DNA of 35,873 nt, from positions 1 through 35,873 of the forward strand of contig NZ_SCHP01000011.1 in NCBI RefSeq assembly GCF_013607485.1, read 5' to 3'. The stretch is from Bombilactobacillus bombi. GTDB taxonomy: Bacteria > Bacillota > Bacilli > Lactobacillales > Lactobacillaceae. The notes below the pieces were generated by a model, which had not been told where the DNA came from, did no database searches, and saw only the letters and a program-made list of their open reading frames with translations. Each line of letters begins with the position of its first letter. Within the stretch, counting starts at the first letter, position 1. Shown here piece by piece: positions 10,222 to 19,144 of this stretch. A program made the position numbers and the translations under genes.

Positions 10222-10250
10222 ATCATAGCATAGCGAACATACTTTCGCTA
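10222..10250 (-). promoter_or_regulatory. uvrB promoter with overlapping LexA (SOS) box
   Basis: On the minus strand an extended -10 (TGC-TATGAT, hexamer 10222-10227) lies 17 nt from a weak -35 (TAGCGA, 10245-10250). A LexA-type operator CGAACATACTTTCG (plus strand, 10234-10247) sits in the spacer. It matches the Gram-positive consensus CGAAC-N4-GTTCG at 9 of 10 fixed positions. LexA bound there would block RNA polymerase, giving DNA-damage induction of uvrBA. Confidence 0.7.
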
Positions 10251-10262
10251 TTATTTGGACTG

Positions 10263-10895
10263 CTATTCAGCTAAAATTTTTTTACTAATAGCCGTTAGCT
10301 GTTCCCGTGAAGCAAAGTCTTCATTTAATAAATCCGGCAACACAATTTCTAAGAAATATTTCCCACAAGCTAAATCTTCAAATTGTTTGATAGTTGACAG
10401 GCTTTCACTAAAAATCTCAATAAAAACATTATCAGGATTTCCTTTTTCAATTTCACCAAAGGATTCATATAAGAGGTCAATCTTATCTGCAATTGCTAAG
10501 ATATGCCCTTCTAAGGTGTTATCCTTGCCTTCACCTAAACGTCGCCGAAAACGATCTTGCAAATTAGCCGGGATTTCTTTTTGGATAAAGTTTTCAGTCA
10601 TATCATTATCTACTTGGGCCAACATTTGCCGTAATTGTTTGGTGGCATATTTAACTGGTGTTTTAATATCACCAATAAAGCGCTCAGTATAGTCATGATT
10701 CAGCGCTTTTTCATATAAAGACTGCCAATTAACTTGTTGACCCGCCATTTCTTCAATATCACCTAAAATTTGAGCAATCTCAGCTACTTTAAACGAGTGG
10801 GCAGCGACGCTATGTTTTTGATATTGAAAATGTCCTGGCGCCCGATCCAAGTTTTCCAAATTGGTTAAACCTTGAATAAATTGATGAATTCCCAT
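10263..10895 (-). CDS. HD-domain hydrolase, YfbR-like
   Basis: A metal-dependent phosphohydrolase of the HD superfamily, most like the YfbR 5'-deoxynucleotidase group. It shows an early His in HSVAAHSFKVAE, the HD pair in ALNHDYTERFIGDIKTPVKY, and a later Asp in AIADKIDLLYE. These are the usual metal ligands. The start used is ATG at 10895 (210 residues), nine bases after AGGAGG; an earlier in-frame ATG at 10913 overlaps that ribosome-binding site and is unlikely. The gene stands alone, with its own weak promoter upstream and the uvrB promoter just beyond its stop. The real substrate is not known: dNMP hydrolysis is by family analogy. Confidence 0.8.
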   Translation of the reverse strand: MGIHQFIQGLTNLENLDRAPGHFQYQKHSVAAHSFKVAEIAQILGDIEEMAGQQVNWQSLYEKALNHDYTERFIGDIKTPVKYATKQLRQMLAQVDNDMTENFIQKEIPANLQDRFRRRLGEGKDNTLEGHILAIADKIDLLYESFGEIEKGNPDNVFIEIFSESLSTIKQFEDLACGKYFLEIVLPDLLNEDFASREQLTAISKKILAE

Positions 10896-10922
10896 TAAAA
10901 AACGCCTCCTCATTTACTTAAA

Positions 10923-10959
10923 TTTCTAACATGTTAATCCAAATTAGAAATAAATGCAA
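10923..10959 (-). promoter_or_regulatory. Weak promoter with inverted repeat before HD gene
   Basis: On the minus strand TTGCAT (10954-10959) and TAACAT (10931-10936) are 17 nt apart. A 7-bp inverted repeat, TTTCTAA/TTAGAAA (10923-10929 and 10944-10950), flanks the -10, with TAACATGTTA inside it. It could be an operator. Confidence 0.35.
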
Positions 10960-10977
10960 ACTAGAGACGTCCATTCA

Positions 10978-12696
10978 TTAATACCAACTATTAATTGCTT
11001 CTGCGTAGGCCGCTAACTTTTCGTTAGCATCAGCTTCATTAGGGGCCTCAACACCTACATAATTTTTGATTTTAGGTTCAGTGCCTGAAGGCCGAATAGC
11101 AATCCAAGTTCCATCAGCCAATAAAAATTTTAAAACATTTGATTTTGGTAAAGCCAATTTTTGCGATGTGCCATCAGCATTAGTCTGCACGCTAGTTTGA
11201 AAATCCTGAACACTAACAATCCTTGTACCATTAATCTCAGAAGATTCATTATGGCGAAATTGTGCCATTAAGCGCTCCATTTTCTCCGAGCCATCAACGC
11301 CGCTGAAAGTTTTGGAAATAGTTTTTTCTTTGAAATAGCCATAGCGCTGATAAATCTTCTGGAGGCCATCATAAAGGGTCTGGTTTTGACTCTTATAATA
11401 AGCTGCTACTTCAGCAAGCAACAAACTAGCTTGAATAGCATCTTTATCGCGAACAAAAGGCTTTACTAAGTAGCCATAACTTTCTTCAAAGCCAAATAAG
11501 AATTCGTGGCTGCCAGTATCTTGAAATTCCTGAATTTGTTCGGCAATAAATTTAAAACCTGTCAACACATTAATCATGTCAACACCATAGGACCGAGCAA
11601 TTTTGGTTGCTAACTCAGTAGAAACAATGGACTTTACTACTGCCCCATTGGCAGGCAAAGAATTGGTCCGTTTTTTAGCACTGAGAATATATTCAAGCAA
11701 CACACTAGCAATCTGGTTACCAGTCATAAGCTGATATTGTCCATCCGGCTGCTTAACGGCTGCCCCTAAGCGATCGGCATCCGGATCCGTTGCAATTAGG
11801 ACATCGGCATGAGACTTTTGTCCATCTCGAATGGCTAAATTAAATGTTTCTGCAAATTCCGGATTAGGCACAGCTACTGTTGCAAATTCCGGATCTAAAA
11901 TTGCTTGCTCAGCTACTAATTGCATTTTGGTAAAACCAGCCTGATTAAAGACCCGTCCTGCGAGCATTTTGCCAGTTCCATGTAAAGGAGTGTATACAAA
12001 ACTCAAATCCTTGCCCTGCTGTAATAATTGCTGATCAATTGAAACTGATTTAATTTCCTGTAAATAAGCACGATCAACATCTTCACCAATTAACTGCAAC
12101 AATTTTTGTTTCCGCAAATTATGAATATCTGCGACAGCAATTGCAAACAAATCATCCGCTTGACGCACATAAGTAGTAATCTGATCCGATTCCTGTGGGG
12201 GCATTTGGCCACCATCAGGACCATAAATTTTAAATCCATTGTATTTAGCTGGATTATGACTGGCGGTAATCATAATTCCCGCATAAGTATGCAAATGGCG
12301 GACGGCAAAAGATAATTCTGGAGTCGGACGCAAACTATCAAATAAATATACGGGAATTTGATGCTGTCCTAAAACCCGCGCTGATTCTTCCGCAAATAGT
12401 GGTGAATTATAACGAGAATCAAAACTAATAGCTACCCCACGCTGTTTGTCAGCAGCTGCAAGAGTATCCATAAAGCGGGCTAAGCCTTCAGCAGCTTGGC
12501 GAACAGTGTAAATATTCATCCGATTAATTCCTGGACCTAAAATTCCGCGCATCCCCGCCGTTCCAAATTCCATCGGTGCATAAAAGGCATCTTCCAATTG
12601 TTCAGCATCATCTTTTAAAAGCGTTAACTGCCGCTTTAAAGTTAAATCTAATTGTTCATAATTAGACCATACTTGATAATTATCTTGCCAGCTCAT
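10978..12696 (-). CDS. pgcA: Phosphoglucomutase / phosphomannomutase
   Basis: An alpha-D-phosphohexomutase converting glucose-6-phosphate and glucose-1-phosphate, feeding UDP-glucose for cell wall, teichoic acid and exopolysaccharide synthesis. The catalytic phosphoserine is in TASHNP (144-149), the metal loop is DPDADRLG (about 306), the sugar-binding loop is GFEESYGY, and the phosphate-binding loop is RPSGTEPKIK. At 572 residues it is of the long PgcA type. The start chosen is ATG at 12696, six bases after GGAGG; a GTG one codon earlier is too close to the ribosome-binding site. It follows trxB across a terminator and appears to have its own promoter. Confidence 0.93.
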   Translation of the reverse strand: MSWQDNYQVWSNYEQLDLTLKRQLTLLKDDAEQLEDAFYAPMEFGTAGMRGILGPGINRMNIYTVRQAAEGLARFMDTLAAADKQRGVAISFDSRYNSPLFAEESARVLGQHQIPVYLFDSLRPTPELSFAVRHLHTYAGIMITASHNPAKYNGFKIYGPDGGQMPPQESDQITTYVRQADDLFAIAVADIHNLRKQKLLQLIGEDVDRAYLQEIKSVSIDQQLLQQGKDLSFVYTPLHGTGKMLAGRVFNQAGFTKMQLVAEQAILDPEFATVAVPNPEFAETFNLAIRDGQKSHADVLIATDPDADRLGAAVKQPDGQYQLMTGNQIASVLLEYILSAKKRTNSLPANGAVVKSIVSTELATKIARSYGVDMINVLTGFKFIAEQIQEFQDTGSHEFLFGFEESYGYLVKPFVRDKDAIQASLLLAEVAAYYKSQNQTLYDGLQKIYQRYGYFKEKTISKTFSGVDGSEKMERLMAQFRHNESSEINGTRIVSVQDFQTSVQTNADGTSQKLALPKSNVLKFLLADGTWIAIRPSGTEPKIKNYVGVEAPNEADANEKLAAYAEAINSWY

Positions 12697-12729
12697 CACT
12701 AACCTCCAAATAAATATTAACTGGTTTCA

Positions 12730-12735
12730 ATTATA
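12730..12735 (-). promoter_or_regulatory. Candidate -10 for phosphoglucomutase gene
   Basis: A perfect TATAAT lies 33 nt before the start. No good -35 is seen, because the upstream region is the trxB terminator U tract. Confidence 0.4.
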
Positions 12736-12745
12736 ACGTTTTCGA

Positions 12746-12774
12746 TAAAAAAAGACTAACAATTTTGTTAGTCT
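12746..12774 (-). terminator. trxB terminator, stem contains the stop codon
   Basis: An 8-bp stem AGACTAAC/GTTAGTCT (12753-12760 and 12767-12774) is followed on the minus strand by U7. The trxB stop TAA (12768-12770) is inside the stem. Confidence 0.85.
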
Positions 12775-13703
12775 ACATCATTTAAAGTTTGTAAATAATT
12801 AAAAACTCCTTGGCCAGCAAGGCCACCTTCACCCACAGCTGTGGTAATTTGCCGTAAATCTTTTTTACGGACATCACCCACAGCAAAAATTCCAGGTACA
12901 CTAGTTTCGGTTAGCTCATTGGTAGTAATCCAACGATTTTCATCCAAAATATTTAAATTATCTAAACCTTCAGTGTTCGGCTTAATACCTACGTAAATAA
13001 AGACACCTGCAGTCTTAATTATCTTTTCTTGACCAGATTCTTTATCCCGATAACGCACAGCCGTGACTTTTTTATCATCACCTTGAATTTCTTCAACCGC
13101 AGCATTCCAAATAAATTTGATTTTATCATTAGCAAAAGCCCGTTTTTGCAAAATCTGCTGAGCCCGCAGTTGATCGCGACGATGAATAATCGTAACTGAC
13201 TTAGCTAATTGGGTCAAATAAATGCCCTCTTCCACAGCAGAATCGCCACCGCCAATGACAACGACATCTTCATTTTTAAAAAAGGCACCATCACAAACGG
13301 CACAATAAGAAACACCCTTACCAGAATATTCATCTTCACCTGGAATACCAATTTTTTTATATTCTGATCCTGTCGCAATTACTAAAGCTGGCGCCCGAAA
13401 CTCTTCGTCCGTAGTTTTAACTATCTTATCATGACCATCTAAAGCCACTGTTTCGACAGTGCCATATTGATAATCTACTCCAAATTGTGTCGCTGATTGA
13501 TACATTTGTTCGCCTAATTCAGGTCCCATAATCGATTTAAAACCTGGATAGTTTTCAATGGCAGCCGTATTATTCATTTGGCCGCCGTAAATTCCCCGAT
13601 CTAACATTAAGACCTTGAGATTAGAGCGTGAAGCATATAAAGCAGCCGTCATTCCTGCAGGACCAGCTCCAATAATAATCACATCATATATTTTTTCTGG
13701 CAT
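12768..13703 (-). CDS. trxB: Thioredoxin-disulfide reductase
   Basis: An FAD enzyme that reduces thioredoxin with NADPH. It has the FAD-binding GAGPAG (12-17), the redox pair C-A-V-C at 134-137, the NADPH-binding GGGDSAVEEG and the C-terminal FAD motif GIFAVGDV. The 311-residue length is normal. The start is ATG at 13703, eight bases after GGAGG; the longer frame from GTG 13730 runs through that ribosome-binding site. It is the last gene of the long unit that includes phoU, hprK and lgt, and it ends in a terminator overlapping its stop. Confidence 0.96.
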   Translation of the reverse strand: MPEKIYDVIIIGAGPAGMTAALYASRSNLKVLMLDRGIYGGQMNNTAAIENYPGFKSIMGPELGEQMYQSATQFGVDYQYGTVETVALDGHDKIVKTTDEEFRAPALVIATGSEYKKIGIPGEDEYSGKGVSYCAVCDGAFFKNEDVVVIGGGDSAVEEGIYLTQLAKSVTIIHRRDQLRAQQILQKRAFANDKIKFIWNAAVEEIQGDDKKVTAVRYRDKESGQEKIIKTAGVFIYVGIKPNTEGLDNLNILDENRWITTNELTETSVPGIFAVGDVRKKDLRQITTAVGEGGLAGQGVFNYLQTLNDVD

Positions 13704-13775
13704 AAACTTATCCTCCCATTTTTTACCCACAGCCTATCATAAAGTGTCCCTTAATTTAATGCCAACAATTTGCTT

Positions 13776-14609
13776 TTAGCGCTGATAAGGATACTTTAAA
13801 CCACTGCCGGCTAAATAATCCGGTAAAGATTCTTGGCGCCGACGATAAATTATAATTATTACAGCCCCAATAAATAAAATTACCGACAAAACTTGAGAAA
13901 CCCGCAATGGCCACCAATATAAGCTATCAGTACGCATTCCTTCCACAAAAAAGCGGCCTAATGAATACCATAAAACATAGCTTAAAAAGACTTCACCTTG
14001 CTTAAATAAATGTGGCTGCTGTCTAAGAAACAATAAAATAATTAAACCAATTAAATTCCAAAGAGATTCATACAAAAAAGTCGGCTGGCGAAAATGGCCA
14101 TTAATCAACATTTGATTAATAATAAAGCTTGGTAAATGTAAACTCTCTAAAAAATGGGCGGAAGTAATTGCGCCATATGCTTCTTGATTCATAAAATTGC
14201 CCCAGCGCCCCACTATTTGTCCTACCAATAAACTAGGAGCAGCAATATCTAAAATCAGCCAGATAGGTAAGTGACGCCGATGAGTAAAGACTAAAGTTAC
14301 CAAAAAGGCCCCAATTAAGCCGCCATAAATAGCAATTCCTCCATGCCAGATTTTAATAATTTCGCTGGGATATTGAGCATAAAAGGGCCACTCAAAAACC
14401 ACATAATAAGTGCGCGCGCCAATCAAGGCAAAGGGCACACCCCATAAAACTAAATCAATAATATCATCAGCCATGATCTTTCGCTTTTGTGCTTCTCTCA
14501 TTGCCATCCAAACACCGATAATTGCACCCGCTGCAATCAAAACCCCGTACCAGCGAATTGCAAACGGACCTAATTGGAAGAAAATGGGATTTAATACTAG
14601 TAAACTCAT
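13776..14609 (-). CDS. lgt: Prolipoprotein diacylglyceryl transferase
   Basis: A membrane enzyme that transfers diacylglycerol from phosphatidylglycerol to the lipobox Cys of prolipoproteins, such as the PstS of this locus. The 277 residues form about seven membrane segments. The conserved [10 protein letters not shown] block and the Lgt signature [13 protein letters not shown] are present, followed by the YESLWN region and a C-terminal segment [11 protein letters not shown]. The ATG overlaps the hprK stop by four bases (ATGA). hprK-lgt-trxB is a standard lactobacillar order. Confidence 0.96.
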   Translation of the reverse strand: MSLLVLNPIFFQLGPFAIRWYGVLIAAGAIIGVWMAMREAQKRKIMADDIIDLVLWGVPFALIGARTYYVVFEWPFYAQYPSEIIKIWHGGIAIYGGLIGAFLVTLVFTHRRHLPIWLILDIAAPSLLVGQIVGRWGNFMNQEAYGAITSAHFLESLHLPSFIINQMLINGHFRQPTFLYESLWNLIGLIILLFLRQQPHLFKQGEVFLSYVLWYSLGRFFVEGMRTDSLYWWPLRVSQVLSVILFIGAVIIIIYRRRQESLPDYLAGSGLKYPYQR

Positions 14610-15556
14610 TTAGTCGCATCACTTTTCGAATTTTTTTCTATAAGACCAGTTAAGTTGGCTTCAAAACGAGCCGCCGCATCATAACCCATCTTTTTAGCGC
14701 GATAATCCATGGCTGCTACTTCAATAATATTTGCTAAGTTTCGGCCGACTTTAACTGGAATTGTCATTGAGGGCACTATTACATCAAAAATCTGTTCAGA
14801 TTGGCTATCGGTTCCAATGCGCTCATAATGTTCATTAGGAGACCAATTTTTTAAATTCATAATCAAAGAAATTTCCATAGAAGTCCGAACCGCGCTGGCA
14901 CCAAAAAGATTCATCACATCAATAATTCCAATGCCCCGAACTTCCATCATATTTTTTAAAATTTCTGGAGCTTCCCCGACTAAGGTATGTTCATTTTGTT
15001 GGAACACATCTACACGATCATCAGCAACTAATCGATGTCCATTTTTAATCAATTCTAAGGCTGTTTCACTCTTACCAATACCAGAATCACCTTTAATTAA
15101 CACTCCCAAACCATAAACATCTACCAAAACTCCGTGAATACTTTGGCGAGGTGATAAAACTTTTTCTAAATACTGGGTGATAATATTTGATACTCGCGTG
15201 GTGGTTAAACTTGATCCTAAAATAGGAATTTGATATTTATCAGCTGCCCGACGCATTTCAATCGAAGGTTGAATTCCTCGTGAAAATACAAAGGCTGGAG
15301 TTTTTTCGGTGCACATCTTCTGCAGGACATGATAGCGGTTATCAGCAGTCATAGCCCGAGCATAGGATGTCTCTGTTTGTCCAAATAATTGAACTCGCGC
15401 ATAAGGATAGTAGTCAAAATAACCAGTCAACTCTAGCCCGGGACGTGAGATTTCAGTTTCGCTAATTACTCTCTTAGACATGTATTGTTGACCATAATAG
15501 ACTTCAATATTGGTATTATCGATAAGATCTTGTACGGTTACTGTATTTTGTTCCAT
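14606..15556 (-). CDS. hprK: HPr kinase/phosphorylase
   Basis: Bifunctional kinase and phosphorylase acting on Ser46 of the PTS protein HPr, the central switch of carbon catabolite repression in Firmicutes. The Walker A motif GDSGIGKS lies at 156-163, preceded by [14 protein letters not shown] with the catalytic His (about 141). The HPrK signature [21 protein letters not shown] follows (first 20 residues conserved). The length of 316 is usual. The start is ATG at 15556, after GAGGAGAAG. Sits between a small membrane protein and lgt and is translationally coupled to lgt. Confidence 0.96.
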   Translation of the reverse strand: MEQNTVTVQDLIDNTNIEVYYGQQYMSKRVISETEISRPGLELTGYFDYYPYARVQLFGQTETSYARAMTADNRYHVLQKMCTEKTPAFVFSRGIQPSIEMRRAADKYQIPILGSSLTTTRVSNIITQYLEKVLSPRQSIHGVLVDVYGLGVLIKGDSGIGKSETALELIKNGHRLVADDRVDVFQQNEHTLVGEAPEILKNMMEVRGIGIIDVMNLFGASAVRTSMEISLIMNLKNWSPNEHYERIGTDSQSEQIFDVIVPSMTIPVKVGRNLANIIEVAAMDYRAKKMGYDAAARFEANLTGLIEKNSKSDATK

Positions 15557-15583
15557 AATTATCTTCTCCTCGGAGCATTTTTC

Positions 15584-15955
15584 TTAAAATCGCCTTTGAA
15601 AAGCATGATATCCAATAAAAGAATTTGCAATTGACATAATCAAAGCTATCAACACAGCTGCGCTAAAACTGCGCAAGATAAAGCCATTAATCAGCCAGGA
15701 AACTAATTCTAAAGTTAAACCATTTATTACTAAAGAAAATAAACCAAAAGTTATTAAAGTAATAGGAAAAGAAACAATGTGTAAAATAGGTTTAATAGTG
15801 ATGTTTAATAAAACCAAGACTAAACCAGCAATAAGAGCTGTGACAAAATTATCTATAAAAATTAAACCAGGAAAAACTTGGGCTAGTGCCATAAATAAAA
15901 GCGTATTAATTAGAGTTTGATAGACAATCTTCAAAACTAAACTCACTTTCTTCAA
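15584..15955 (-). CDS. YvlD-like (phage-holin-family annotated) membrane protein
   Basis: A small, very hydrophobic protein of the DUF360/YvlD family with about four membrane segments: roughly residues 10-30, 33-55, 60-82 and 92-115. The SFPITLITFGLFSLVINGLTL stretch (first 20 residues typical) is characteristic. It is unrelated to real lysis holins despite common database names. In B. subtilis relatives lie near envelope-stress genes; function here is unknown. The longest frame begins at TTG 15955, 5 nt after phoU. A TTG at 15934 with AAGTGAG before it gives a 116-residue protein that matches the family N terminus better, so the start is uncertain. It is co-transcribed with phoU and hprK. 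Confidence 0.8.
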   Translation of the reverse strand: MKKVSLVLKIVYQTLINTLLFMALAQVFPGLIFIDNFVTALIAGLVLVLLNITIKPILHIVSFPITLITFGLFSLVINGLTLELVSWLINGFILRSFSAAVLIALIMSIANSFIGYHAFQRRF

Positions 15956-15960
15956 AATAA

Positions 15961-16623
15961 TTATGCTTTAGCATTTAAGTCCGCCAATTTGCCTTGCTTT
16001 AAATAAACCACCCATTCACAAAGATTTGTTACGTAATCCCCCATCCGTTCCAAATAATTGGTCACTAACATATATGCGGTCCCATTTTCCACTGTTTGGG
16101 CATTGGTCTTCATATTTTGGATACATAAATTATTAACTTGTCGAGTCAACTGATCAATATTATCATCAGCTTGAGCAATGGCAATAGCTTGCTGGTCATC
16201 TTCCTGCAAATAAGCTTCAATTGCTTGAGCAAACATACTTTCTACTTGTTGCGAAATTTGGCTAATCAGCTGTTCGACTTCCGGAAGCGTTTTTTGCGAT
16301 TCCAGTTTTAAGTCAGCACGCGCAATACTAACTGCATGATCGCCCATTCGTTCCAAATCTGAGCTTGCTTTTAAAACCGTGACAATCATCCGTAAGTCAC
16401 TAGTTACAGGTTGCTGTAAGGCTATCATTTCAAAAGATTTTTTTTCTAGATCAATTTCTCGATTATTAATTTGCTGATCAGCAGCCAGCACTTGTTGGGC
16501 TAATTGTTGGTCATGGTTAATAAAAGCCGTCACTGCCTTTTGAATAGCCTCATTAACCATCATAGCCATTTCTGAAAAACGAATATGCAAATTATTCAGT
16601 TCAGTTGCAAAATCATTACGCAC
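15961..16623 (-). CDS. phoU: Phosphate transport regulator PhoU
   Basis: PhoU connects the PstSCAB transporter to the PhoR kinase and keeps phosphate uptake and the Pho response in check. This copy has the two three-helix PhoU repeats, each with the metal-binding E/DxxxD pattern: DLERMGDHAVSIA (about 80-92) and YLERMGDYVTNLCEW (near the C terminus). Best start is GTG at 16623 (220 residues), eight bases after TTGAGG; the longer frame from 16632 begins inside that site. It lies 63 nt after the second pstB. Its expected partner kinase in this operon is degenerate, so how PhoU signals here is unclear. Confidence 0.93.
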   Translation of the reverse strand: MRNDFATELNNLHIRFSEMAMMVNEAIQKAVTAFINHDQQLAQQVLAADQQINNREIDLEKKSFEMIALQQPVTSDLRMIVTVLKASSDLERMGDHAVSIARADLKLESQKTLPEVEQLISQISQQVESMFAQAIEAYLQEDDQQAIAIAQADDNIDQLTRQVNNLCIQNMKTNAQTVENGTAYMLVTNYLERMGDYVTNLCEWVVYLKQGKLADLNAKA

Positions 16624-16686
16624 CCTCATCACCTCAATTAATTTATTAAAAAGTTAATGACAAACTCGGTCTTAACTTCATACTGC

Positions 16687-17445
16687 TTAGCCAAAACGGC
16701 CACTGATATAATCTTCTGTTTTTTGTTCTCGGGGATTTAAAAAAATTTGCTTAGTTTGATCCATTTCGATTAGTTCACCTTGATAAAAAAAGGCCGTTTG
16801 ATCAGAAATCCGCGATGCTTGGTGCATACTATGGGTCACAATCACAATTGTATAATGTTGACGTAATTCTAACAACATATTCTCAATTTTAGTAGCTGAA
16901 ATCGGATCTAAAGCTGAAGTCGGTTCATCTAAAAGAATAACTTCCGGCTGGACGGCTAGTACGCGGGCAATACAAATCCGCTGCTGCTGACCGCCTGAAA
17001 GGGCCAGGGCACTTTGATCTAACTTATCTTTTACATCATCCCAAATAGCCGCTTGCCGTAGACTGGTTTCTACTGCTTCATCTAAACGTTCCCGCTGGTT
17101 AATACCGGCAATTCTTAAACCATAGACAACATTTTCATAAATCGAAAACGGGAACGGATTCGGCTGTTGAAACACCATTCCGACACGTTTACGTAATTGC
17201 ACAGTATCCATTTCAGAACCATAAATATTTTGACCTTCTAAGTCAATTTCACCTGTGATTTTAACATTACTAATTAAATCATTCATGCGGTTTAAACTAC
17301 GCAAAAAAGTGGACTTGCCACACCCCGATGGTCCAATCATAGCGGTAATTTCTCCACGCTTAATCTGCATAGTAATTCCCTTTAAAGCTTCTTTTTTACC
17401 GTAATATAAATGAACATCTTGGGCTGTAATAATTGCCGTTGTCAT
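16687..17445 (-). CDS. pstB: Phosphate ABC transporter ATPase PstB (second copy)
   Basis: An ATPase subunit of the high-affinity phosphate importer. Walker [10 protein letters not shown], signature [14 protein letters not shown], Walker [16 protein letters not shown] and the switch His in VTHSMHQA are all present. The start is ATG at 17445 (252 residues), seven bases after AGGAG; the longer frame from 17478 has eleven residues not found in the family. It lies 10 nt after the first pstB. Two tandem pstB genes are common in lactobacilli, and the two proteins differ widely, so this is an old duplication. Confidence 0.94.
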   Translation of the reverse strand: MTTAIITAQDVHLYYGKKEALKGITMQIKRGEITAMIGPSGCGKSTFLRSLNRMNDLISNVKITGEIDLEGQNIYGSEMDTVQLRKRVGMVFQQPNPFPFSIYENVVYGLRIAGINQRERLDEAVETSLRQAAIWDDVKDKLDQSALALSGGQQQRICIARVLAVQPEVILLDEPTSALDPISATKIENMLLELRQHYTIVIVTHSMHQASRISDQTAFFYQGELIEMDQTKQIFLNPREQKTEDYISGRFG

Positions 17446-17455
17446 CTTTACACTC

Positions 17456-18256
17456 CTAACCAAAATGCCCCGATACATAATCTTCAGTTAATTGAACTTG
17501 CGGCCGTGTAAAAATCCGGCGTGTTTGATCATATTCAATTAATTTACCCTGATGAAAAAAGGCTGTATAGTCGCTTACCCGGGCTGCCTGCTGCATATTA
17601 TGTGTCACAATAATTATTGTATAATGTTGTTTCAATTCTTGCATAGCCTGTTCAATATTAGCTGTTGAAATAGGATCCAAAGCCGAAGTTGGTTCATCCA
17701 TTAATAAAATATCAGGTTCTAAAGCTAAGGCTCGGGCAATACAAAGACGTTGCTGCTGGCCTCCCGAAAGTGCCAAAGCACTCTTATTTAAATCATCTTT
17801 AACCTGTTCCCATAAAGATGCCTGTTTCAAAGTCGTTTCAACAATTTGTTCTAACTTCTTAGAATCATGGAGACCACGTCTTTGCAAAGCAAATGTGATA
17901 TTTTCCCGGATAGACTTAGAAAAAGGATTAGGTCGCTGAAACACCATACCAATATGTCTACGCACCTCATAAACATCAACTTGAGCCGAATTAATATCCA
18001 AGTTGCGGTACATAATCTGGCCGCTGACTTGCGCTGAGCCTACAGTATCATTCATCCGATTTAAACTTCTTAAATACGTTGATTTTCCAGAGCCAGAGGC
18101 GCCAATTAACGCCGTAATTTTATAACGCTCAAATTGCAGACTAACACCATGTAAAGCTTCATAATCGCCATAATTCACTCGTAAATTATTCGTAGATAAG
18201 GCTATTTCGTATTTATTTTCATCTAAAACACGTGTAAAAGTAGTTCTTTTTGCCAT
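17456..18256 (-). CDS. pstB: Phosphate ABC transporter ATPase PstB (first copy)
   Basis: The first of two tandem ATPase genes. Walker A is GASGSGKST, signature [14 protein letters not shown], Walker [16 protein letters not shown], with the switch His in VTHNMQQA. At 266 residues it is longer than its twin, with an N-terminal extension of about 15 residues ([16 protein letters not shown]). The ATG at 18256 follows AGGGGAAT and lies 3 nt after the pstA stop. No defects are seen. Confidence 0.94.
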   Translation of the reverse strand: MAKRTTFTRVLDENKYEIALSTNNLRVNYGDYEALHGVSLQFERYKITALIGASGSGKSTYLRSLNRMNDTVGSAQVSGQIMYRNLDINSAQVDVYEVRRHIGMVFQRPNPFSKSIRENITFALQRRGLHDSKKLEQIVETTLKQASLWEQVKDDLNKSALALSGGQQQRLCIARALALEPDILLMDEPTSALDPISTANIEQAMQELKQHYTIIIVTHNMQQAARVSDYTAFFHQGKLIEYDQTRRIFTRPQVQLTEDYVSGHFG

Positions 18257-18259
18257 TAC

Positions 18260-19144
18260 TTATTCCCCTGTCAAACGCCGATATAATTTGTTGCCCAAAT
18301 AACGGGCTGCTAAATTAAAAATCAAAACAACTGCCACTAACACTAACGAAGAACCCGAAGAAACTGCGTTGGCATCGGGAATTAAGCCTTCAGAATTCAC
18401 CTTCCAAATATGAACAGCCAAAGTTTCTGCTGGACGCATAAAATTTAACGGAGAAGACAAACTAAAAATATTCCAATTACTAAAGTCTAATGGCGGTGCG
18501 CTTTGACCGGCAGTATAAATCAAAGCTGCCGCTTCACCAAAAACACGTCCAGCAGCTAAAATAATACCCGTCATAATACCAGGTAAACATTCAGGTATTA
18601 TGACGTGGACCACCGTTTCCCAGCGCGATAACCCTAAAGCTAAACCGGCTTCTCGTTGGCTCAAAGCTACCGTTTGCAATGCATCACTTATACTGCGCAC
18701 CAACAAAGGTAAATTAAAAATAGTTCACGTTAAGGCACCTGAGAGGATAGAAAAGCTTAAATGGAAATGCACCACACAAATTAAAAATCCAAATAATCCC
18801 ACTACAATAGAAGGTAAAGAACTCAAAACCTCAACAGCTGAGCTAATCAAGGCACTCAGTCTTTGATTTTTGGCATATTCCGATAAATAAATCGCAATGC
18901 CCAAGGCCAATGGCAAAGATATCAACATCGACAAAATCAATAAATATAACGAATTAAATAGTTGTGTGCCAATACCGCCACCCGCTTCAAAACTCTTGGC
19001 AGCACTAGTGAGAAAATGCCAACTAATATGGGTAATGCCCGCTCCAAATATATAAATCAATAAAGCCGCCAAAATTATTACAATCAACGCGGACATGAAG
19101 TAAATTACGGCCGTCATCAATCGATCAGTAAACTTTGCTTTCAC
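18260..19144 (-). pseudogene. pstA: Phosphate permease PstA interrupted by an in-frame UGA
   Basis: The membrane permease PstA pairs with PstC to form the phosphate channel. The frame begins at GTG 19144 (overlapping the pstC stop, GTGA) and runs 139 codons to TGA at 18725-18727. It then continues in the same frame for 154 codons to 18260. The sequence on both sides is normal PstA: SSLPSIVVGLFGFLICVVHF and SGALT before the stop, TIFNLPLLVRSISDAL after it. The permease EAA loop (REAGLALGLSRWETV) lies beyond the stop. With the stop read through, the protein is 294 residues, the usual size. A TTA to TGA change is one base. Either a real nonsense mutation that breaks phosphate import or a sequencing error. 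A new start at 18706 would not give a complete permease. Confidence 0.85.

Noticed and set aside
10002-10230. uvrB leader considered as a T-box or metabolite riboswitch
   Set aside because: There is no T-box sequence, no specifier-loop pattern and no known aptamer core; only the alternative hairpins can be supported.
10255-10692. 145-residue plus-strand open frame opposite the HD gene
   Set aside because: Antisense to a well supported gene, with no ribosome-binding site and no domain.
13293-13305. C-A-V-C instead of C-A-T-C in the TrxB active site looked unusual
   Set aside because: Both redox Cys are kept, and a Val at this place is, as far as I know, common in lactobacillar TrxB.
15584-15955. 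Phage holin, hence a prophage fragment
   Set aside because: The family name is misleading: this is a YvlD-like chromosomal membrane protein in a conserved phoU-hprK setting, with no other phage genes nearby.
18260-19144. UGA read as tryptophan (genetic code change)
   Set aside because: Trp is encoded by TGG throughout, hprK and rapZ end in UGA, and RF2 with a working UGA frameshift sensor is present.
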